From Butyrivibrio sp. (lineage in GTDB: Bacteria > Bacillota_A > Clostridia > Lachnospirales > Lachnospiraceae), in contig NZ_JAILQF010000101.1 of the NCBI RefSeq assembly GCF_024699075.1, positions 1 through 11,321 on the forward strand: a stretch of 11,321 nucleotides of DNA, read 5' to 3'. Both the position numbers and the translations under genes were made by a program. Positions 5,887-11,321 of the stretch are shown here, piece after piece (position 1 is the first letter of the stretch; the number at the start of each line of letters is the position of its first letter). The notes beneath the pieces were generated by a model. It did no database searches. It was not told the origin of the DNA and saw nothing but the letters and a program-made list of their open reading frames with translations.

Positions 5887-7995
5887 ATGAACAGAGAAGA
5901 AGCAAGAAAAAAGGCAGAAGAACTTGTAAAGAAGATGACCTTTGAGGAAATGGCATCTCAGCTTAGATATGATTCTCCTGCAATAGAAAGACTCGGAATT
6001 CCCGAATACAACTGGTGGAATGAAGGACTGCACGGACTTGCACGTAGTGGAACCGCTACGGTTTTTCCACAGTCAATTGGACTTGGAGCTACTTTTGACA
6101 AGGAGCTTATGGAAGAAATCGGTAACTGTATAGGTGTAGAGGCTAGAGCCAGATATAATGAGTCTTCCAAAAAAGGAGACAGGGACATTTATAAGGGAGT
6201 TACCATATGGTCCCCTAATGTAAACCTATTCAGAGACCCTCGTTGGGGAAGAGGCCAGGAGACATACGGCGAAGATCCTGTACACATTTCCAAGATGGCA
6301 GTTCCTTTCATTAAAGGAATTCAGGGTAAGTCCAAGACTATGCTTGCAGCAGCCTGTGCCAAGCACTTCGCTGTTCATTCAGGTCCTGAAGCCCTTCGTC
6401 ATTCCTTTGATGCTAAGGTAAGCCTTAAAGAGATGTATGAGACCTACCTTCCGGCATTTGAAGCCTGTGTTAAGGAAGGTGAAGTAGAGTCTGTCATGGG
6501 CGCTTATAACAGAACCAATGGCGAGCCCTGCTGTGGACACAACTACCTTATGAAAGAAGTACTTCGAGGCAAGTGGGGATTTAAGGGGCATTTTGTATCT
6601 GACTGCTGGGCTATAAGAGACTTCCATGAGAATCACATGGTCACAAAGACACCTGAAAGAAGTGTTAAGCTTGCACTTGAAGCAGGATGCGATGTTAACT
6701 GCGGCTGCACCTATCAGAAGATTCTCTCTGCAAAGAGAAAAGGTCTTATTGATGAAAAGACTGTAAGGCAGTCCTGTATAAGACTCTTTACAACACGTTT
6801 TATGCTTGGACTTTTTGAAGAAAATGAGTGGGACAGCCTTGGATTTAAGGATATAGATACTAAAGAGCATAGAAAGCTTGCTGACAGAGCCGCTCTTGAA
6901 AGCGTTGTTCTTCTTAAGAATGATGGAATCCTTCCTCTTAATAAAAAAGAGATAAAGAGTATTGCAGTAATCGGACCAAATGCAGATTCAAGGGCAGCTC
7001 TTATAGGTAACTATCATGGAACACCAGGAAGACATGTGACTGTTCTTGAAGGCATCATAGATGAGGCTGGAGATGATATAAGCGTTCACTATGCTAAGGG
7101 TGCTCACCTTTATAAAGATAAAGAAGAAAATCTTGCAAAGCCTAATGACAGAGTTACAGAAGCTGTTATTGCTGCTGAGAATACAGACCTTACAATTCTT
7201 TGCCTTGGCCTTGATGAGACATTGGAAGGCGAAGAGGGAGATACAGGTAACTCCTATGCTTCAGGCGATAAGAATACACTTGAGTTCCCTGAAAGCCAGG
7301 AAGTATTATTTGATGCTCTTGTAAAGACAGGTAAGCCGATTGTTCTTCTTGTTATGACAGGAAGTGCCATGGATCTCAGATTTGCAAACGAGAACTGCGC
7401 AGCTGTTCTTCAGACCTGGTATCCGGGCGGACAGGGCGGAAGAAGTATAGCAAAGATCCTGTTTGGTGAAAAGTCACCTTCAGGTAAGCTCCCTGTTACT
7501 ATTTATAACAGCCTTGAAGATCTTCCTGAGTTCACTGACTACAGCATGAAGGGAAGAACCTACAGATTCATCGAAGATGACAATAAAGTTCTTTATCCGT
7601 TTGGATATGGTCTTACATATTCAAAGACTGAGGTTAAGGATCTGAAGGTTACAAGGACATTTGCAGATGGAGATGCAGAAGTTGAAGTAGTTGTATCTAA
7701 TACAGGTGACAAGGATACAGAGGATGTACTCCAGCTTTATCTTAAAGTTGCTGATTCAGAGCTTGAAGTTCCTAATGCTCATCTTGTTGATTTTGAAAGA
7801 CTTAGTCTTGAAAAGGGACAGTCCAAGACTGTGAGATTCACTATTCCAAAGAGTGCGCTTATGGTTGTTAATGAAGAAGGTGAGAGAGTATTAGAAGGCT
7901 CTAAAGCTGATATATATGTAGGTTTCTCTGCTCCATGTAATAGAAGCTCAGAACTTACAGGAAGTAGCGCTTCTCACGAAGTTATAGAGTTTTGA
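5887..7995 (+). CDS. Glycoside hydrolase family 3 (beta-xylosidase or beta-glucosidase)
   Basis: Retaining exo-glycosidase that removes terminal beta-linked sugars from oligosaccharides. It has 702 residues and no signal peptide or PA14 insert, so it should act in the cytoplasm. The N-terminal TIM barrel covers about 1-320 with WWNEGLHGLAR (43-53), WSPNVNLFRDPRWGRGQETY (108-127), KHF (159 region) and SDCWAIRDF (238-246), where D239 is the expected nucleophile. The alpha/beta sandwich covers about 340-560; ETLEGEEGD (444-452) holds the likely acid/base, best guess E449. A fibronectin-III-like domain closes the protein (about 590-690). The WSPNVNLFRDPRWGRGQE and SDC context resembles bacterial beta-xylosidases, but substrate cannot be fixed. 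The esterase-like genes downstream fit a decorated xylan or a similar glycan. Frame is intact. Confidence 0.9.
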   Translation: MNREEARKKAEELVKKMTFEEMASQLRYDSPAIERLGIPEYNWWNEGLHGLARSGTATVFPQSIGLGATFDKELMEEIGNCIGVEARARYNESSKKGDRDIYKGVTIWSPNVNLFRDPRWGRGQETYGEDPVHISKMAVPFIKGIQGKSKTMLAAACAKHFAVHSGPEALRHSFDAKVSLKEMYETYLPAFEACVKEGEVESVMGAYNRTNGEPCCGHNYLMKEVLRGKWGFKGHFVSDCWAIRDFHENHMVTKTPERSVKLALEAGCDVNCGCTYQKILSAKRKGLIDEKTVRQSCIRLFTTRFMLGLFEENEWDSLGFKDIDTKEHRKLADRAALESVVLLKNDGILPLNKKEIKSIAVIGPNADSRAALIGNYHGTPGRHVTVLEGIIDEAGDDISVHYAKGAHLYKDKEENLAKPNDRVTEAVIAAENTDLTILCLGLDETLEGEEGDTGNSYASGDKNTLEFPESQEVLFDALVKTGKPIVLLVMTGSAMDLRFANENCAAVLQTWYPGGQGGRSIAKILFGEKSPSGKLPVTIYNSLEDLPEFTDYSMKGRTYRFIEDDNKVLYPFGYGLTYSKTEVKDLKVTRTFADGDAEVEVVVSNTGDKDTEDVLQLYLKVADSELEVPNAHLVDFERLSLEKGQSKTVRFTIPKSALMVVNEEGERVLEGSKADIYVGFSAPCNRSSELTGSSASHEVIEF

Positions 7996-8054
7996 TTATG
8001 GCAGATCCTTAATACTTATTGAATTTATATGTCTTACAGAAAAGAGGGCTTAAG

Positions 8055-9761
8055 ATGCGTGGACCGGTTGCTCCAAGAGATCCGGAGAAGAAGAGACAGT
8101 TTTTCTATCTGATGAAGGATAAGAATGTATTTGCAGCTCCCCTTCAGGATGGAAGAGGTATAACGCCTATCTATCTTGATGGCGGAAGACTTATAGAAGC
8201 AAGTAAATTCGTCGGCAATCTTTCTGATGAAAAACTTATAGACATGCTTAAAACAGCAGAAGGCTTTAAAAAGCTTGTTCATAGCATGGGAGTTATTGTT
8301 GATGGCTGTGATAGAGACACAAAATGCAAATTTGTATTTCAGTTTTATGGCAAAAATGACATTTTAGGTGGCGGAACACTTCTTGAAATGCCTGTAAGAT
8401 GCGACGGCTCAGAGCACCTTCTCGACTTGTCACAGATCGAACTTACAGATGAAGATAAGGAAGTTGGTCAGCTTCGCTATGAGTTTGATGAAAATGGCTT
8501 TACAGCAAATGTAACTGTAAAAATGTACTTAAATGACGGCTTTGATGCGCCTGCTCAGGAAGAGGATGCACCTTGTGATCTTACAAGTGATGAATTTTCA
8601 AAGCATATCAAAGACAGCATAGTCCAGATAGGTAATACTTACAGATTTAATAAAGCTGTTGAAAAGGCAAGAAGAGGCGAAGATACAACCATAGCTTTTA
8701 TCGGCGGATCGATAACTCAGGGAGCCGGTGCTGTTCCTATCAATACAGAATGCTATGCCTATAAGACTTATCAGGCTTTTAAGAAGATTACAGGAATGGA
8801 TGAAAATATCCATTATGTAAAAGCCGGTGTAGGAGGAACTCCTTCGGAGCTTGGAATGATCCGCTATGACAGAGATGTAAGGCGCGGCGGTGAGGTAGAG
8901 CCTGATGTTGTGATCGTTGAATTTGCTGTTAATGATGAGGGAGATGAGACCAAGGGCGTATGCTTTGAAAGTCTTATCAGAAAGATCTGGAATGGCAAGA
9001 GTCATCCTGCAGTTATAATTCTTTTTTCAGTATTTGCAAATGATTATAACCTTGAGGATAGATTATCTCCTGTAGGAAGAGCTTATGCCCTTCCTATGGT
9101 AAGTCTTAAAAAGTGTGTAACAGAGCAGTTTTATAAGACCAAAGATACAGGAAGACTTATAACCAAGGCCCAGTACTTCTATGATGTATTCCATCCAACC
9201 AATACAGGACACAGCGTTATGGCTATGTGCCTTGAGCAGCTTATGAGAGATATGAAAGAAATTGTATGTATGGAAGATACGGATTTTGACAAGGTTGTAT
9301 CTCCAATTGGCACAGATTTTGATTCTGTAATGCTGCTTGATTCTAAGGATATGCCTGTAGAAGCTGTTATCGATAAGGGTGATTTCGACTCTGTAGATAC
9401 AGAGCTTCAGGCAGTAGAAATGAATCTTGATATAAAAGGCACTCCTGAGTTTCCTTACAACTGGAGATTTGATGCTACAAAACATGATTCTTTTACAAAG
9501 CCATTTACTATTGAGCTTATGGCAAGACGCCTTTTAATAGTAAACAAGGATTCCGGAAGTCCTAATGAGGGAATTGCTGATATATATGTTGATGGGGAAT
9601 ATGTGAGAAGCATTAATCCTCTTGATAATGGCTGGGTACACTGTAATCCACTTATCATTCTTAATGATACTGAATGCAAGAAGAGAAAAGTTGAAGTAAG
9701 AATGGCTAAGGGAAGCGAAAACAAGAGCTTCACAATTTTGGGATTTGGAGTCTGTGTTTAG
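8055..9761 (+). CDS. Cytoplasmic SGNH/GDSL hydrolase with extra N-terminal region, probable carbohydrate esterase
   Basis: Predicted serine esterase of 568 residues without signal peptide. Residues 1-190 are an unrecognised, mostly beta-predicted region. The SGNH core spans about 205-400: IAFIGGSITQG gives S219 (block I), AGVGGTP gives the block II Gly (260/261), VEFAVND gives N293 (block III), and YDVFHPTNTGH gives D377 and H380 (block V). All four canonical positions are present. Residues 420-568 form a beta-rich C-terminal domain with ADIYVDGEYV and MAKGSENKSFTILGF. The catalytic and C-terminal parts match the next gene. It begins 59 bases after GH3 and is probably in the same operon; removing acetyl or similar groups from imported oligosaccharides is the inferred role. 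ATG at 8055 is preferred over TTG at 8019 because AGAGGG (8043-8048) precedes it by 6 bases. Confidence 0.83.
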   Translation: MRGPVAPRDPEKKRQFFYLMKDKNVFAAPLQDGRGITPIYLDGGRLIEASKFVGNLSDEKLIDMLKTAEGFKKLVHSMGVIVDGCDRDTKCKFVFQFYGKNDILGGGTLLEMPVRCDGSEHLLDLSQIELTDEDKEVGQLRYEFDENGFTANVTVKMYLNDGFDAPAQEEDAPCDLTSDEFSKHIKDSIVQIGNTYRFNKAVEKARRGEDTTIAFIGGSITQGAGAVPINTECYAYKTYQAFKKITGMDENIHYVKAGVGGTPSELGMIRYDRDVRRGGEVEPDVVIVEFAVNDEGDETKGVCFESLIRKIWNGKSHPAVIILFSVFANDYNLEDRLSPVGRAYALPMVSLKKCVTEQFYKTKDTGRLITKAQYFYDVFHPTNTGHSVMAMCLEQLMRDMKEIVCMEDTDFDKVVSPIGTDFDSVMLLDSKDMPVEAVIDKGDFDSVDTELQAVEMNLDIKGTPEFPYNWRFDATKHDSFTKPFTIELMARRLLIVNKDSGSPNEGIADIYVDGEYVRSINPLDNGWVHCNPLIILNDTECKKRKVEVRMAKGSENKSFTILGFGVCV

Positions 9762-9905
9762 GAATTAAATCTGATATAGACAAGAAGGTATAGACATAAG
9801 AGGTATAAGTTTGAAAATGTTCTATTTTCAAACACAAATTGATGTCGCGAGCTCCACCAATTTGAATCATTATCTGCTCGTTTCACTCGCGGTATGAGGT
9901 TAATT
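9762..9905 (+). promoter_or_regulatory. Structured leader between the two SGNH genes
   Basis: This 144-base gap contains a perfect 10-bp hairpin GTTTGAAAAT / ATTTTCAAAC (9809-9818, 9824-9833), then CAAATTG / CAATTTG (9835-9841, 9858-9864). The bases CGCGAG (9846-9851) can pair with CTCGCG (9886-9891), or the overlapping CGAGC (9848-9852) with GCTCG (9876-9880); these choices exclude each other. The last one lies close to the GAGG ribosome site (9896-9899). No clear sigma-A promoter and no T-run terminator are seen. It may be a processing or translation-control element that sets different levels for the two esterases. It matches no riboswitch that I recognise. Confidence 0.45.
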
Positions 9906-11321
9906 ATGAAAAAACGTATAGTTGGGTTACTGCTTGCAATTAATATGGTATGCATGGCAGGTTGCGGGGCAGCAAATGGTAGCAATGAAGGAGCTTCTGT
10001 AGTAGGGGCAAGTACAGGATCTTCATCACAAGCTTCTACAGAAGTATCAGATGCAGCTTCAGCTTCTTCCAAGCAGGATAATACGATCATTTATGAAAAA
10101 GAGTGGTACAAAGAAGCCATAAATTCAGGTATTCTTTCTACAGGTACAAATGGAAGACTTGAAAATGTAATAAGAAAGCTTCAGAACGGAGATAAGGTTA
10201 CAATCGCCATGATAGGCGGTTCTATTACAGAAGGCGGCGGAGTTAATGATGTAACAAAGTCTTATGGTGATCAGTTTATTGCTGCTTTAAAAGAGAAGTA
10301 TCCTGATTCTGAAATAGAATATGTAAATGCAGGTATAGGAGGCACGCCATCAGCTCTAGGCATCATGCGATATACAAGAGATGTATCAAGTGTCTGTTCT
10401 AAAGCACCTGACCTTGTAGTAGTAGAATTTGCTGTTAATGATTACGAAGAACCTACAGAAGGCAGAGCTTATGAAAGTCTTGTAAGACAGATACTTACTG
10501 AAAATGATGAGACAGCAGTAATGCTTATGTTCTCTGTTTTTAAGACTAAATGGAATCTTGAAGACCTCTATATTCCTGTAGGTGATCTTTACGGACTTCC
10601 AATGGTCAGTGTTAAAGATGGCACGGCAGCAGCTTTTGAATCAGGCGATCTTACAGACAGTCTTTACTTTAGTGATGAATATCATCCGACAGCTCTTGGA
10701 CACAGGATCATGTCTGATACAATGCTGGGTCTTATAGATGCTGTAGATCAGAAGGTAAGCGACGGATCAGCTGCTTTATCAATAACACCTGTGCCTGATA
10801 CATATTACTACGCTCCTGATTTTCTTAATATGAAGCTGGTTACAAGTAAAGATGCAAATGGAGCTGATATTGATGCAGGAAGCTTTACACTTACAGATAC
10901 TGAGGTTCATCAGACTGTAAGAAGTGATGATGTGACTTTCCCTGATAACTGGTCACATGATGTAACAGGTAATGAGCCATTTGTAATGGAAGCTACATGC
11001 AAGAACATCCTTCTTGACTATAAGGCTGCTAATGACGCGGAGTATGGCGTAGCAGAAGTATACGTTGACGGCGAACTTATGGCAACGATCGATGCTAACA
11101 GATCAGATGGCTGGAACAACAATAATGTTGAGATAGCATATGACTCTGACACAGTAGCTTCTCACAAGCTTGAGATCAAAATGGCAGAAGGAAGTGAAGA
11201 TAAGAAGTTTACGATACTTGCTCTTGCCTACTCAGATGAAGAGATGACTCTTACAAGTGATAGTAGCGCACAAACAGCTTCTACAGAAGAACATACTGAC
11301 GCAACTATGCTGGATGTATAT
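9906..11321 (+). CDS. Surface lipoprotein SGNH/GDSL hydrolase, probable carbohydrate esterase (C-terminus off window)
   Basis: The frame runs 472 codons from ATG 9906 to the window edge without a stop. Residues 1-20 are a lipoprotein signal: MKKR, a hydrophobic core and the lipobox CMAGC with C20 as the lipidated residue. A Ser/Ala/Thr-rich linker follows (21-57). The SGNH domain spans about 85-280: IAMIGGSITEG with S106, AGIGGTP with the block II Gly (145/146), VEFAVND with N178, and DEYHPTALGH with D257 and H260. A beta-rich domain covers about 300-445 and contains AEVYVDGELM and MAEGSEDKKFTILAL, like the preceding gene. After residue 445 another Ser/Thr-rich stretch begins, so a further domain or the stop lies beyond the window. 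The start has GAGG (9896-9899) 6 bases upstream. It should face outward on the membrane, perhaps deacylating polysaccharide there; the substrate is inferred from neighbours. Confidence 0.85.
   Translation, partial: MKKRIVGLLLAINMVCMAGCGAANGSNEGASVVGASTGSSSQASTEVSDAASASSKQDNTIIYEKEWYKEAINSGILSTGTNGRLENVIRKLQNGDKVTIAMIGGSITEGGGVNDVTKSYGDQFIAALKEKYPDSEIEYVNAGIGGTPSALGIMRYTRDVSSVCSKAPDLVVVEFAVNDYEEPTEGRAYESLVRQILTENDETAVMLMFSVFKTKWNLEDLYIPVGDLYGLPMVSVKDGTAAAFESGDLTDSLYFSDEYHPTALGHRIMSDTMLGLIDAVDQKVSDGSAALSITPVPDTYYYAPDFLNMKLVTSKDANGADIDAGSFTLTDTEVHQTVRSDDVTFPDNWSHDVTGNEPFVMEATCKNILLDYKAANDAEYGVAEVYVDGELMATIDANRSDGWNNNNVEIAYDSDTVASHKLEIKMAEGSEDKKFTILALAYSDEEMTLTSDSSAQTASTEEHTDATMLDVY

Noticed and set aside
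7091..7324. A 77-residue plus-strand frame inside GH3
   Set aside because: It is in a different frame within an intact GH3 coding sequence and looks like a shadow frame.
8019..8054. Alternative TTG start extending the first SGNH protein by 12 residues
   Set aside because: No ribosome site precedes it, while AGAGGG is well placed for ATG at 8055.
9758..10090. A 110-residue minus-strand frame over the start of the lipoprotein gene
   Set aside because: It is antisense to a gene with a clear lipobox and catalytic motifs and has no domain features of its own.
1..11321. CRISPR array, tRNA, rRNA or transposase
   Set aside because: No regularly spaced near-identical repeats with spacers, no tRNA-like cloverleaf and no transposase motifs were seen on either strand.

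Overview
The window looks like a chromosomal segment of an anaerobic, flagellated, AT-rich Firmicute of the Lachnospiraceae, most like Butyrivibrio or a close relative. This is inferred from the flagellin N-terminus, a YuxH-like HDOD protein, strong AGGAGG-type ribosome binding sites, codon use that favours A/T, and a plant-glycan degradation cluster. No rRNA, tRNA, CRISPR array or transposase gene was found.

Left part (1-3290): a flagellin gene reads leftwards off the window edge. It has a sigma-28-type promoter and a short leader carrying a hairpin with GGA in its loop plus two ACAAGG motifs, which looks like a CsrA target. Diverging from it is a 408-residue YuxH-like protein (degenerate EAL plus HDOD). 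The AT-rich gap between them holds three to four imperfect 33-34 bp tandem units just upstream of the HDOD gene. A long nested hairpin follows the HDOD gene.

Middle part (3293-5742): a near-consensus sigma-A promoter overlaps an 18-bp-arm perfect palindrome, a plausible MarR operator. Next comes a ~320 bp imperfect palindrome with no credible gene, then a marR gene and a MATE efflux gene 7 bp apart, an arrangement like mepR-mepA. A copy of one palindrome arm (80 of 100 bases identical, no gaps) lies just after the MATE gene. The operon is therefore bracketed by direct copies of a dispersed repeat, and a strong intrinsic terminator follows.

Right part (5743-11321): three co-directional genes form a carbohydrate cluster. 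They are a GH3 glycosidase without signal peptide, an SGNH hydrolase without signal peptide that carries an extra N-terminal region, and a second SGNH hydrolase that is a predicted surface lipoprotein and runs off the right edge. The two SGNH proteins are homologous through the catalytic domain and a C-terminal beta-rich domain. The inferred logic is de-esterification of a plant glycan at the cell surface, then completion inside the cell, where GH3 cleaves the oligosaccharides. The leader between the two SGNH genes has several hairpins, some mutually exclusive.

The least explained items are the large palindromic repeat family around marR-MATE, the tandem units before the HDOD gene, the putative CsrA leader of the flagellin, and the paired cytoplasmic and surface SGNH paralogues.
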